Assembly (NCBI RefSeq): GCF_013141715.1
Contig: NZ_WHOA01000065.1
Location: 1-64,000 of the forward strand
Source of the DNA: Paenibacillus phytorum
GTDB lineage: Bacteria > Bacillota > Bacilli > Paenibacillales > NBRC-103111
Reading direction: 5' to 3'
Length of the DNA: 64,000 nucleotides
Shown here: positions 18,709-27,870 of the stretch, one piece after another
Layout: each line of letters begins with the position of its first letter
How positions within the stretch are numbered: position 1 is the stretch's first letter
Position numbers and translations under genes: made by a program
Notes under the pieces: generated by a model
Database searches by the model: none
Told to the model about the DNA's origin: nothing
What the model saw: only the letters and a program-made list of their open reading frames with translations

Positions 18709-21700
18709 ATGAAGATAATAATCAACACTTTCAAGGTGGGCAGACTCAAGAAGAAAGCTTTAATAAGTGTCATGATGGCAGCCTGCATTTCTTTTACCGG
18801 TATTCCAAGCCTATTTCCGACAGGAATGGCGCATGCGGCAACTACTATCACTTACACGGACTCCGCACAGCCTCCGGCGCAATATTATGTCTCCACAACA
18901 GGTAGCGATTCTAATCCCGGAACGATTAGCAGTCCTTTTAAGACCATACAGAAAGCATCAAATCTCATGGTAGCGGGAGACACGGTGATCCTGCGCGGTG
19001 GGACTTATAACGAAACCATTACTCCGCAAACCGATGGTACATCCGGCAATCCAATTACTTATAAGGCATATCCGGGTGAGACGGTAACAATCAGCGGCAG
19101 TGCACCTGTCACAGGCTGGACACTGGATTCGGGAAGCATCTACAAGGCGCCGATGAACTGGGATCTAGGAGACGATAACCAGGTATTTGTAAGCGGTGAA
19201 ATGATGCGTTTGGCTCAGTACCCAAATTGGACAAACGATTCAAATATTTTTGATGTTGGGTTCGCGTCAATGAACAGCGGCAATGCTACTTCAATTACGC
19301 ATTCTGCCATCAACAAGCCTGCCAACTACTGGGCTGGAGCTACTGTAATCGTAAAAGGATGGTGGTCCACTCAATCAGCGAAAGTTACCAGTTCCAGTGG
19401 GTCGACAATAAATTTCAATAAACTTCCTTGGTCAGATCAATATACGAATCCAAGTGCTGGCGTGAAGTATATGATTTCTGGAGTAAAAGGGGAGCTTGAT
19501 AGACAAAGAGAATGGTATTATGACAAAAATACTGCAACACTGTATCTTTGGGCGCCTGGCGGGGTTGATCCAAATACATTAATTGTAGAGGCGAAACAAA
19601 GAAAATACGCGGTAGATCTTACCGGACGTTCCTATATTAATATAGAGGGTGTCAACATAATTGGCGCTTCCATAACAACAAAAAATGCAAGCTTTAATAC
19701 AATTAAAGGGATTAACGCACAATATCTGTCTCACACTATTGGTCTTCAAACTGCGTATTCATATGACGATACAGGGATTGATTTATCTGGAAGCTACAAC
19801 ACTATAAGAGACAGCCAAATTGCATACAGCTCAGGAAATGGCGTTGTCATAAGAGGAAATAATAACAATGTTATCAATAATTTAATTCATGAAACCGACT
19901 ATCTTGGGACTTATAACGCAAGTGTTTCATTGGCAGGCGGGAAACAACACTTAGTCTCATATAATACGTTCTACAACACCGGTAGAAGTATTATTGGAGG
20001 GGAGAAATTCTCAGATTCTATTATTGAATTTAACGATATGTCGCGCACTGGGATATTAAGCTATGATCTTGGTGGTGTATATTTTGCCCGTGTAGATGGA
20101 GGCAGTACGGAGATAAGGAATAACTGGATTCATGACATGGACAGTCAGCATTGTAATGGTTGTGAGCTGGGGATTTACATTGATTCTAATACTCATAATT
20201 TTCTAATACATCACAATACGGTATGGAATGCTGCAACCAGCTACTACGTTGGCGGACGTGCTGATAATGTTCAAATCTATAATAATCAGGCGAAGCCAAA
20301 GATTATAGTAAACACTGGAGATTATAAGTACAACGATGAGGTTACAAATAATATATCTGAGGGAGGCGTATCATTACAAAATGGTGCTTCATCTATTAGC
20401 GCTTTCATAGCTGGCAATGTAACGACAGGTTATAACCAGTCTGCTTTTGGAACTGCCGGTCATAATTTTACAAACCCACCAAACCCTATATTTGCACATT
20501 CTTTTCCGGAATTCAGTAACCGATCCCTCAACTACGGCTTTGAAGCCGATCTTGAAGGATGGACCTTGACAGGAAACAGTAACGTCACTTATCATTTTGC
20601 CCCGATGCTTTCTCTTGGAGATCAATTTGCAACTACTAGAACTGCAGATGGCTCCGCTTTATTTGGCTCAGGACAAAATGGGATAGAGCAGGTTGTAACA
20701 GGATTGCAAGCCAATACGGTATATGAATTCTCAGGATGGGCTAAGGTTGCAACAGGTGAAGAAGCATGGCTGGGAGTAAAGAATTACGGCGCTTCTGATC
20801 GTCACTCTGTAGTAACCAATACCAGCAATGGTTGGAGACATGTACAAATTCAATTTACAACAGGTGCAAGTAATACAAGTGCAACTATTTATATGTTGAA
20901 AAATTCAACAGGTTCTGGTGCTGTTTATGGAGATGATATTGGCCTTAGAAAAGTCAGGTCTTCGGAGCTTCCTGACCCTAATAGGATTGAACAGTCTCAA
21001 ATGACTGCAACAGCTTCCAGTCAGGAAACGGTTCAGGAAAATGATGCAGCATCCAAGGCCATAGATGGTGACACATCGACAATTTGGCATACAAAATGGA
21101 ATGGTTCTGATGCTCTTCCGCAATCCATCACTTTAAATCTCGGTGGAACTTACAACATTAACAAGTTAACTTATCTACCAAGACAGTCGGGTACTGGTGG
21201 AATTATTACGGGATATAAAGTGTATGTAAGTACTGACGGCACAACCTTTACATCTGCTGGGAGCGGGACATGGTCATATGATAGTAGTCTGAAGACGGTA
21301 ACTTTTCCAACAACAAGCGCATCGTATGTAAAACTTGAAGCTACTGCTAGCCCAACCTCATGGGCATCAGCTGCAGAGATTAATGTATTTAAAAGTACTA
21401 CGCAAGTTGAAGTACCCACAGCGCCAACAGGATTGACGGCGACAGCGGGGGACGGCCAGGTGACTTTAAGCTGGAACGGTGTTACGGGAGCCGATACCTA
21501 TAAGGTTTATCGAGGAACATCATCCGGCACGTATGATGCTACTGCAATTGCGACAGTAAGCGGGTCGACTACCAATTACACAGTAACGGGTCTGACTAAC
21601 GCCACGATTTATTATTTCGCTGTTAAGGCAAGCAACACGGTAGGCGACAGCTCGTTTTCAACGGAAGCCAGTGCAGCTCCGCGAGCGATTTCAGGGAGCA

Positions 21701-24264
21701 GTAAAGTTGTAAATTCCGGATTTGAGACAGGTGACAAAACAGGATGGATTGGTTTTGGTACATGGTCTGTCGTAAACAGTAATCAGTATTCCGGAGCTTA
21801 CAGCGCTCAGGTCAATGCTAATGCGTCTGCCGAACAATCTCTCACAGGATTAAGCCCCAATACAACTTATGTGCTTAAGGCACGGGTGAAAGTTAGTAAT
21901 TCAAGCAATCCGGTATTTCTAGGCGTCAAGGGGTATGGCGGCACGGAGAAGAATGTGAATATTACAGGAACAACATTTCAGCAGTATACGGTTACGTTTA
22001 CCACTGGGGCGAGCAATACCAGTGCGGCCATTTACCTGTGGCGGAATGGAACTGGCACCGGTTATGCCAATGGTGATGATTTTGAGGTGATTGGAGCACC
22101 CACAGCGCCAACAGGATTGACGGCGACAGCGGGGGACGGCCAGGTGACTTTAAGCTGGAACGGTATTACGGGAGCCGATAACTATAAGGTCTATCGAGGA
22201 ACAACCTCCGGCACATATGATTCGACTGCAATAGCGACGGTAAGCGGGTCGACCACCAATTACACGGTAACGGGTCTGACTAACGCCACGATTTATTATT
22301 TCGCTGTTAAAGCAAGCAACACCGCAGGAGACAGCTCGTTCTCAACGGAAGCCAGTGCAGCTCCGAAAGCGGTATCATCCGTTACATCGATCTCAGTAAA
22401 TGGCGCAGGTGGTGCAATCACGCTCTCCGTGAATGGTACGCTGCAAATGCAGGCCAACGTACTCCCTTCAGATTCAAACAGCAGAGTAACATGGAACGTC
22501 TTCGAGGCTGATGGTATCACAGCAACGGATAAAGCAACTATAAATGCCAATGGATTACTAACGGCAATAAGAGGAGGTACAGTAAAAGTAGTCGCAGCGG
22601 CTACTGACGGCAGTGGCGTACAAGGATCAACATCGATTAAGATTGAATCCGACCAGATGGACGTAGCATTGGATAAAGCGAATCTTGCAATCGGCTTCGA
22701 GGAGGGAGACAGCGAAGTAGGTGTAACGAAAAACATTCATTTGATAACGAGCGGTGCGAACGGGACAATAATTACTTGGAGCAGTGACACTACATCTGTC
22801 ATCGACGCGAACGGTAAGGTAACCCGCCCGTTATCGTCCGAATCTGATGCGACTGTAAGGCTATCAGCAACGATCACCAAAGGTACTGTTTCGGACACAA
22901 GGACGTTCGTACTTAACGTATTAAAGGGGGTTCCTCCGGTCGACGCCGTGTTGTCTGCAGACATTACAGCACCAACCAATAGGGACGTTACCGTTACAAT
23001 CAGCTATCCGTCCGATGCGACGGTGAAGGAATACAAAGTAGGCGGTAACGGCACATGGACAGCGTACACCAAACCGGTGGTTGTATCCGCCAACGATACC
23101 GTGTATGCACAGAGCAAGGACGCAGCAGGCAACGTATCGAATGTGACCAGCTATACGGTCAGCAACATCGACAAGACGCCTCCAGCTGACGCAACGTTAT
23201 CAGCTGACGTTACAGCGCCAACCAATAGGGACGTTATTGTAACAATTAGCTATCCGGACGACGCAGCGGTAATGGAGTACAAGGTAGGAGATAACGGCGC
23301 ATGGACGGCATACGGCGCTCCAGTGGTTATCTCCGAAAACAGCACGGTATATGCAAGAGGAACGGATGCTGCGGGCAATGTGTCGAATGAGACGAACTGC
23401 ACGGTCAGCAATATCGATCACATAGCACCTATCGATGCAACCTTGGCTGTAGATACAACAGCGCCGACCAACCAAGGCGTCACCGTAATGATCAGCTACC
23501 CGGCAGACGCTTCGTTGATGGAATATAAAGTGGGAGTAAGCGGCGCGTGGACATCATACACCGCTCCAGTGGTTGTTTCTGACAATGACACCGTGTATGC
23601 AAGAGGAATTAATGCAGTAGGAAATGTATCGAATGTAACCGGCATTACGGTAAGCAACATTCATAAGATAGCTCCTGTAACCACCGCAACGTTAAGTCCG
23701 GCTGCGCCTAACGGCAAGAACAGCTGGTACACAACGGATGTGACCGTAAGCTTATCCGTAAGCGCCAGTGTTTATGGAGGCTCCGTAACAACGGAATACC
23801 AAGTGAATGACGGTCAATGGATCATATACACCGGCTCCATTCCAGCTTTCGGTGACGGAACTTATAAGCTCGGATACCGCAGCAAGGATCAGGCAGGCAA
23901 TGTAGAACAACTCAAAACCGTCGAATTTAAAGTTGACAAGACAGCTTCAGCGCTTTCCGTCCAGTTGGATAAGACGTCGATTTGGCCAGCGAATCATAAA
24001 ATGGTTACGATCAATACCACGCTGAATTCTAGTGATGCTACATCGGGCGTTGAATCCGTGGTATTAACGTCCATCACCAGCAATCAACTAGATAGCGGTC
24101 AAAGCGACATCCAGGCCAATTTCGGCACAGCGGCCACTTCCTTTAGCTTACGAGCCGAAAAATCACGCATCTATACCATCACGTATACAGCTACCGATAA
24201 AGCGGGGAACAAAACGGTTGAATCTGTGACCGTCACAGTACCTCATGATCAATCCAGCAATTAG
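18709..24264 (+). CDS. Secreted multidomain beta-helix protein with CBM, F5/8, FN3 and Ig-like repeats (1851 aa)
   Basis: Exoprotein with a signal peptide ending AHA-AT (residue 43). A parallel beta-helix spans about residues 58-600 (opening [19 protein letters not shown]). Then come a CBM-like sandwich (about 606-750), an F5/8 type C domain (about 758-897), FN3 (about 903-994), a second CBM-like domain (about 1000-1129), a second nearly identical FN3 (about 1131-1221), a BIG2-like domain, an atypical Ig domain, and three 82-residue tandem repeats with EYKVG and AAGNVSN cores (about 1408-1653). An OmpL47-like domain and the C-terminal WPANHKMVT module follow. The ATG at 18709 is preferred over a GTG at 18697 because GGGGAG lies directly before it. 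It is probably a polysaccharide-binding lyase or glycosidase, but the catalytic residues are not identified. There is no cell-wall anchor signal. Confidence 0.75.
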   Translation: MKIIINTFKVGRLKKKALISVMMAACISFTGIPSLFPTGMAHAATTITYTDSAQPPAQYYVSTTGSDSNPGTISSPFKTIQKASNLMVAGDTVILRGGTYNETITPQTDGTSGNPITYKAYPGETVTISGSAPVTGWTLDSGSIYKAPMNWDLGDDNQVFVSGEMMRLAQYPNWTNDSNIFDVGFASMNSGNATSITHSAINKPANYWAGATVIVKGWWSTQSAKVTSSSGSTINFNKLPWSDQYTNPSAGVKYMISGVKGELDRQREWYYDKNTATLYLWAPGGVDPNTLIVEAKQRKYAVDLTGRSYINIEGVNIIGASITTKNASFNTIKGINAQYLSHTIGLQTAYSYDDTGIDLSGSYNTIRDSQIAYSSGNGVVIRGNNNNVINNLIHETDYLGTYNASVSLAGGKQHLVSYNTFYNTGRSIIGGEKFSDSIIEFNDMSRTGILSYDLGGVYFARVDGGSTEIRNNWIHDMDSQHCNGCELGIYIDSNTHNFLIHHNTVWNAATSYYVGGRADNVQIYNNQAKPKIIVNTGDYKYNDEVTNNISEGGVSLQNGASSISAFIAGNVTTGYNQSAFGTAGHNFTNPPNPIFAHSFPEFSNRSLNYGFEADLEGWTLTGNSNVTYHFAPMLSLGDQFATTRTADGSALFGSGQNGIEQVVTGLQANTVYEFSGWAKVATGEEAWLGVKNYGASDRHSVVTNTSNGWRHVQIQFTTGASNTSATIYMLKNSTGSGAVYGDDIGLRKVRSSELPDPNRIEQSQMTATASSQETVQENDAASKAIDGDTSTIWHTKWNGSDALPQSITLNLGGTYNINKLTYLPRQSGTGGIITGYKVYVSTDGTTFTSAGSGTWSYDSSLKTVTFPTTSASYVKLEATASPTSWASAAEINVFKSTTQVEVPTAPTGLTATAGDGQVTLSWNGVTGADTYKVYRGTSSGTYDATAIATVSGSTTNYTVTGLTNATIYYFAVKASNTVGDSSFSTEASAAPRAISGSSKVVNSGFETGDKTGWIGFGTWSVVNSNQYSGAYSAQVNANASAEQSLTGLSPNTTYVLKARVKVSNSSNPVFLGVKGYGGTEKNVNITGTTFQQYTVTFTTGASNTSAAIYLWRNGTGTGYANGDDFEVIGAPTAPTGLTATAGDGQVTLSWNGITGADNYKVYRGTTSGTYDSTAIATVSGSTTNYTVTGLTNATIYYFAVKASNTAGDSSFSTEASAAPKAVSSVTSISVNGAGGAITLSVNGTLQMQANVLPSDSNSRVTWNVFEADGITATDKATINANGLLTAIRGGTVKVVAAATDGSGVQGSTSIKIESDQMDVALDKANLAIGFEEGDSEVGVTKNIHLITSGANGTIITWSSDTTSVIDANGKVTRPLSSESDATVRLSATITKGTVSDTRTFVLNVLKGVPPVDAVLSADITAPTNRDVTVTISYPSDATVKEYKVGGNGTWTAYTKPVVVSANDTVYAQSKDAAGNVSNVTSYTVSNIDKTPPADATLSADVTAPTNRDVIVTISYPDDAAVMEYKVGDNGAWTAYGAPVVISENSTVYARGTDAAGNVSNETNCTVSNIDHIAPIDATLAVDTTAPTNQGVTVMISYPADASLMEYKVGVSGAWTSYTAPVVVSDNDTVYARGINAVGNVSNVTGITVSNIHKIAPVTTATLSPAAPNGKNSWYTTDVTVSLSVSASVYGGSVTTEYQVNDGQWIIYTGSIPAFGDGTYKLGYRSKDQAGNVEQLKTVEFKVDKTASALSVQLDKTSIWPANHKMVTINTTLNSSDATSGVESVVLTSITSNQLDSGQSDIQANFGTAATSFSLRAEKSRIYTITYTATDKAGNKTVESVTVTVPHDQSSN
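21414..21681 (+). repeat. FN3 domain duplication, copy 1
   Basis: A 268-bp segment is almost identical to 22098-22365, within the same gene. It encodes an FN3 domain with [18 protein letters not shown]. The high DNA-level identity (only scattered substitutions) indicates recent duplication or gene conversion and a potential recombination hot spot that would delete the CBM-like domain between the copies. Confidence 0.88.
22098..22365 (+). repeat. FN3 domain duplication, copy 2
   Basis: Second copy of the 268-bp FN3-coding segment, in the same frame and the same length as 21414-21681. Confidence 0.88.
22933..23670 (+). repeat. Three tandem 246-bp (82-residue) repeats
   Basis: The units begin at 22933, 23179 and 23425, each exactly 246 bp. 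Each encodes TAPTN, then ISYP, EYKVG, a W-T-Y motif, TVYA and GNVSN. They look like Ig-like or chitobiase-type (CHB_HEX_C) stalk modules that space the catalytic part from the C-terminal module. Confidence 0.85.
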
Positions 24265-24273
24265 TAAGAAAAA

Positions 24274-24322
24274 ATAACATTACAGGAGGAAGGCATTAGC
24301 GCCTACCTCCTAGATGTTATCC
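24274..24322 (+). terminator. Hairpin downstream of the 1851-aa exoprotein gene
   Basis: The arms ATAACAT...AGGAGGAAGGC and GCCTACCTCCT...ATGTTAT form a long interrupted stem ten bases after the stop codon. There is no strong T-run, so it may terminate weakly or protect the 3' end of the transcript. Confidence 0.6.
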
Positions 24323-24540
24323 TAATTAATCGATTATTAAATTTGTAGGTTCAAAAACAGAGAACACGGAACCCAATAGGGGATATCGTGTTTTTTGTTT
24401 TTAGGATTGGATGTGACCTTAGGATTCTACCCAGGATGGGATTTTGCGTAATGCATGCTTAGGCCCAGTTCTGCTATCATAGACGATTCCTCCGGTAAGG
24501 AAACTTGGAGCATTTAGGCTTGGGGTAAGGAACTATCGAA

Positions 24541-24750
24541 TTGTGACAATAATAAGTACAGAGAAATACTGTTTGTGACAATTCTCATTACAAAGAGTGC
24601 CAAATAGACATTACAAAATACCCCAAAATGAGGTGTTTTCAATGACAAAGTGAATTACAACTCACACCTGTCATTGTTGTGAGTTGTAATTCAGTTTGTC
24701 ACCGTTTGTAATTAATTTTGTCATAGAGTTGTAACGAAGATTTGTCACAA
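24541..24750. mobile_element. 210-bp non-autonomous transposon-like element (Tn7/Tn5053-type ends)
   Basis: Perfect 9-bp terminal inverted repeats TTGTGACAA (24541-24549) and TTGTCACAA (24742-24750) are present. Inside both ends are spaced copies of an 18-19 bp motif close to TGACAAn(5-7)TTACAA. On the plus strand these begin at 24544, 24576 and 24643, and on the minus strand there are three more reading inward from 24748. Arrays of such subterminal repeats are typical of transposons using TniA/TnsB-type transposases (Tn5053, Tn7 and related). No transposase gene remains. A 14-bp perfect inverted repeat (gaattacaactcac at about 24652-24665 with its complement at about 24679-24692) marks the centre, where the two ends appear to have fused. 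Confidence 0.55.
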
Positions 24751-24760
24751 CTAAGTCAGT

Positions 24761-24797
24761 CCCGATGTGGCACAAGCCTTGATACATCGGGATTTTT
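24761..24797 (+). terminator. Terminator, second copy
   Basis: The arms CCCGATGT and ACATCGGG are followed by ATTTTTT. It is nearly identical to the hairpin at 3543-3580 and lies in the same position relative to the transposon-like end. Confidence 0.7.
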
Positions 24798-24919
24798 TAT
24801 GACCATTTGTGGAGAGAGTTTTTAATAGCGTATTACCTTGTTGAAAATTACTTTAAAATTTGGCCTCTAAATCTCTGTAATAAACGTTGTCATAATTCGT
24901 ATCGATTTGGAGGTTTTTT

Positions 24920-25036
24920 TTGAATGTCATTGGGGATAACGTAAGACGACTCAGAAAAATACATAACCTTAATCAAATAGAATTTGCTAAGTTAATTGGA
25001 GTTTCCCAAGGTAGTTTAAGTGAGCATGTCGGCTAG
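24920..25036 (+). pseudogene. Truncated XRE-family repressor
   Basis: A TTG start preceded by GGAGG (24909-24913) opens a 38-codon frame. It reads NVIGDNVRRLRKIHNLNQIE followed by FAKLIGVSQGSLSEHVG and a stop. This is the first two-thirds of an XRE helix-turn-helix domain, cut off just after the recognition helix by a rearrangement. A more decayed relative lies at about 3614-3658. It was probably once the regulator of a mobile element or a lone XRE gene. It is unlikely to be functional unless this short form still binds DNA. Confidence 0.7.
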
Positions 25037-25117
25037 ATTTTTATGTCGTACAAACAAGCCCCTAGGATATTCAACAAATATATTCTTTAATAAACAGTAG
25101 ATATTAAACTAAAATGA

Positions 25118-25150
25118 AACCCTTAAAGTAATTCACTTTAAGGGTTTTTA
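25118..25150 (+). terminator. Rho-independent terminator
   Basis: The arms AACCCTTAAAGT (25118-25129) and ACTTTAAGGGTT (25135-25146) are perfect complements with a 5-nt loop, followed by TTT. It probably belonged to the gene whose start survives at 24920. Confidence 0.75.
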
Positions 25151-25324
25151 GTTGTTAATTCGTACTAAGAAATTTTATTATTTTTCTTCCTACCCGGAAC
25201 AACAGCATAGAAAAAGGCTGCTACTCGAGTCAAGCCTTTCGCTCACCGAGGGACGGGCAGTTTAGTGGAATAGATTGTGGTAAAATATTGTTGATAATAT
25301 CCTTTTGGATTGGGTAGGGGGATA

Positions 25325-25930
25325 ATGAGTGATTTGCATGAACAAATTCAAAAAGGACTATATTGCGACCTCTCAGTAAAGGATGAATTAAACAAATACA
25401 ATGGGAACGGTGATAACATGGAGAAGGAAAACACAAAGGATTTAAAAGATTACGCAGGACGAATTCAACGATTGGTTGAAAATTTTCAAAGCAATATACA
25501 TGAACATTTAAACGAAGATTATGCAAAATCAACAAAATGGTCAGATAAACTTGCTGATAATGTAGCGGAGTTTGTTGGAAGTTGGAAATTTATTAATATT
25601 TTCATTGTATTTTTGGTAGCATGGGTTATCTTAAACACATTGGCGATCACAAAGGTCATTCATTTTGATGAACCTCCTTTTATTTTGTTAAATCTTTTAT
25701 TATCCTTTCTTGCTGGATTCCAAGCTCCAATTATCATGATGAGTCAGAATAGACAGTCAGCAAGAGACAAACAAGAAGCTATAATTGATTTTGCAATCAA
25801 CTATAAAGCAGAGCAAGAAATTGATGATATGCAGGGTCATCTGCATAGACTTGAGGCAGATTTTGCTGAGTTTAGGAATGAAGTGAAGGAAGATTTGGCT
25901 GAGATTAAAAAGCTTTTACAGGGGAAATAA
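25325..25930 (+). CDS. DUF1003-family membrane protein
   Basis: About 201 residues. The N-terminal 80 residues are hydrophilic, then two membrane helices follow (FINIFIVFLVAWVILNTLA and the segment around LLNLLLSFLAGFQAPIIMMS). The helices are flanked by the family signature WSDKLADNVAEFVGSWKFI before and MSQNRQSARDK after, with a C-terminal amphipathic or coiled-coil segment (about 155-201). This matches the DUF1003 family, whose function is unknown. The ATG at 25325 is chosen because GGGGG lies just before it, although the spacing is short; a TTG 15 bases upstream is possible. The gene stands alone. Confidence 0.8.
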   Translation: MSDLHEQIQKGLYCDLSVKDELNKYNGNGDNMEKENTKDLKDYAGRIQRLVENFQSNIHEHLNEDYAKSTKWSDKLADNVAEFVGSWKFINIFIVFLVAWVILNTLAITKVIHFDEPPFILLNLLLSFLAGFQAPIIMMSQNRQSARDKQEAIIDFAINYKAEQEIDDMQGHLHRLEADFAEFRNEVKEDLAEIKKLLQGK

Positions 25931-26103
25931 TAAAACTTTTTAAGAGGAATACCGAGGAAGTAACGGGCAGAAATAGTGAGTTAAATATTGCAAGAAATTT
26001 ACTCAGCAGATATTTCTCAGTACAAATTGCCCCATAAATTCAATGACTTTTGGATATACTGGATTTACAAGTGGTGTAATCCGAATGTTATCAATCTGTA
26101 TAT

Positions 26104-26140
26104 ATAAAAAAAGGCCCAAGCTTATTTAAACAAGCTTGGG
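26104..26140 (-). terminator. Terminator of the minus-strand phosphodiester glycosidase gene
   Basis: CCCAAGCTT (26115-26123) pairs with AAGCTTGGG (26132-26140). Read on the minus strand, the hairpin is followed by seven T residues (26106-26112). Confidence 0.75.
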
Positions 26141-26148
26141 GCTTGATA

Positions 26149-27507
26149 TTATTTATTTTTTCCCGACGGCGTACCTGTTGGCGTTTCCCCTGGAGTAGCG
26201 CCTGGTGTTGGCGATACGGAGGGCCTGCCAGTTGGAGTAACGGCTGGCGTTGGCGAAACGGTAGGTTTGACTGATGGTGTTACGCCAGGCGAAGGCGCCA
26301 AGCTTCCTTCTGGCGATGGAGACGGCGTCTCGATTACGCCAGGCGTTTGTGTGGGCTCAGGTGTTCTTGTAGCAGAAGCCTTGGCATTTGGAGTAGACGT
26401 TGTTTTGGGTTTATTGGAATGCTGCTTTTGCATGTCCGCAATATAACCCGGATTGTCGTAAGCACCGCCCGGATCAATCTTCGTCAAACCATCCCAGATA
26501 TTCGGAACTTGAATCTTATCCGGATGTTCAAAGACGAGCAGGGCTGAAGGCAGTCTGCGTTCGCCATATTTACTGGACGGCTTAGTAATGAGTTGTCCGT
26601 TTACAACCATCTCGGAGGAAGCGCCACCGTCTAGGAAGCCAGCGTTAATACATCCCTCTGCCAGCAACAAATCCTGTACTTCCTTCAGCGTCGCTCCTAT
26701 ACTGTAAGGAGGTTGACGCCCGTCGATGACCACGAGAATGATGACGCCGTCAGCACGTTGACCAATGGCTGTCCGCGGGTTGAGACCATCTCCTTCGATC
26801 GGTAAAGCTTTACCGTTCGCAATCACGCGCGGATAGAACGACACTGCATCTGTAACGTGCATCTGCAATAGTTGGTCAATCGGATATTTACCTATAACGA
26901 GCTTTCCTTCTTTAGTGAAGGCAACTACGTGCTGTGGAACGGTTCCGTCCACGCCAGTGTACAGTATTTTGCCTCCTGACATTATGACGCCGACCGGAGC
27001 AAAACCGTTGCCAAGCCCTTGCGGATCGTCGAAGCCGCCGCCGTTCACTCCGGCAATCGCGCCCGTTCGCTGTACCATGGAAGTTATGCGTTCTCCTTGG
27101 CCTACCGTGTTGGGTACGACAACTCGCAGAGCTCGCGGGTCGTAGACATACATTTTTTTGCCAACCCAACCATGACCTGAGATGTCTTCGACTTTAGTTA
27201 ATTCACCTTCATGTTTGCGGATCGTAATTGCGCTCAAATCCTGCGCTTCTTTGGCGTTTGCATCGCTCATTAAGCCTATCGCGTTGATCATTTCATCGCG
27301 TTTCTTGGCACCGACGAAGATCCAAGCCCAGTCGCGGTGTTGCGTTTCGATGACAGTATTAGCCAAAAACATGCGGATATTCGTCCCTAGTGGAGTCAAA
27401 TATAGGAAGCTAGAGCTAAGGAATCCAAACAGCGCGACAGCGCCCAAAATTCGCTTCAGCCAGCTCCAGCCCTGTATTTGTTTATACGTAGTTGTTGCAA
27501 TATTCAT
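26149..27507 (-). CDS. Membrane-anchored phosphodiester glycosidase-family protein (NAGPA/DUF2233)
   Basis: A 452-residue protein with an N-terminal membrane anchor (about residues 20-42, LGAVALFGFLSSSFLYLTPL), so the body faces outward. The NAGPA (PF09992-type) domain spans about residues 95-330 with the motifs GVNGGGF, NPRTAIG and FLDGGASSEM. Members remove N-acetylglucosamine or related sugars from phosphodiesters, and in bacteria are linked to wall or exopolysaccharide metabolism. The last 85 residues are a Pro/Thr/Ser-rich tail with repeated PSP and TPT units, a likely wall-spanning linker. AGGAGG precedes the ATG. The gene is monocistronic with its own terminator. Confidence 0.85.
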   Translation of the reverse strand: MNIATTTYKQIQGWSWLKRILGAVALFGFLSSSFLYLTPLGTNIRMFLANTVIETQHRDWAWIFVGAKKRDEMINAIGLMSDANAKEAQDLSAITIRKHEGELTKVEDISGHGWVGKKMYVYDPRALRVVVPNTVGQGERITSMVQRTGAIAGVNGGGFDDPQGLGNGFAPVGVIMSGGKILYTGVDGTVPQHVVAFTKEGKLVIGKYPIDQLLQMHVTDAVSFYPRVIANGKALPIEGDGLNPRTAIGQRADGVIILVVIDGRQPPYSIGATLKEVQDLLLAEGCINAGFLDGGASSEMVVNGQLITKPSSKYGERRLPSALLVFEHPDKIQVPNIWDGLTKIDPGGAYDNPGYIADMQKQHSNKPKTTSTPNAKASATRTPEPTQTPGVIETPSPSPEGSLAPSPGVTPSVKPTVSPTPAVTPTGRPSVSPTPGATPGETPTGTPSGKNK

Positions 27508-27870
27508 GGTAACTCCTCCTATTCTATCGATTTATGCCTCTTCTATCTTTCTAAAAAATCTCACTAATGAAATGTTAACTTCAGCAAGCCAAATTACATT
27601 TTAGCACTCCGTTATTTTAATGACATTGGTATTTTTTTGGAATAATAGTACTCGGGCTGCTGATGAAACGTTGAAAAGTATCGTGGCCATGCATATGAAT
27701 AAGTAAAGGACAGACCGAATTTAATCATTCGTCTGTCCTTTTTATTTATCAATAAATTATTTGCGAAAATTAATTTAACTTTAATTCGAGTTTAATTTAG
27801 TTATGTTATGTTAGGGGTTAGGAGTGGGCTCATCTATGCGCTTATATAAGAAAATGAGGAGGGCTACAAC
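27508..27870. other. Divergent intergenic region with a terminator
   Basis: The region separates the minus-strand NAGPA-like gene from the plus-strand SLH gene. It contains a hairpin at 27705-27741 and, beyond it, an AT-rich tract with repeated TTTAATTTA and TTATGTTATGTTA. That tract probably includes the promoter of the SLH gene. Confidence 0.55.
27705..27745. terminator. Bidirectional-looking hairpin
   Basis: AAAGGACAGAC and GTCTGTCCTTT form a perfect 11-bp stem, extended by GAAT/ATTC with one bulge, followed by TTTTTA. No gene ends close by on the plus strand, so its client is unclear; it may be a leftover of a deleted gene. Confidence 0.65.

Larger units (their letters stand above)
24265..25324. 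other. 1.06-kb scar region: mobile-element remnants and truncated XRE gene
   Basis: The region has a large hairpin after the exoprotein gene (24274-24320), a second possible terminator near 24365-24400, a 210-bp element bounded by TTGTGACAA inverted repeats (24541-24750), a terminator (24761-24797), a truncated XRE repressor (24920-25036) and another terminator (25118-25150). No intact gene was found. The pattern suggests one or more deletions of a mobile element. Confidence 0.6.

Noticed and set aside
22296-22979. Minus-strand open frames of 146 and 80 codons antisense to the Ig-like repeats
   Set aside because: Composition reflects the complement of Thr/Ala/Ser/Val-rich repeats; there are no ribosome sites.
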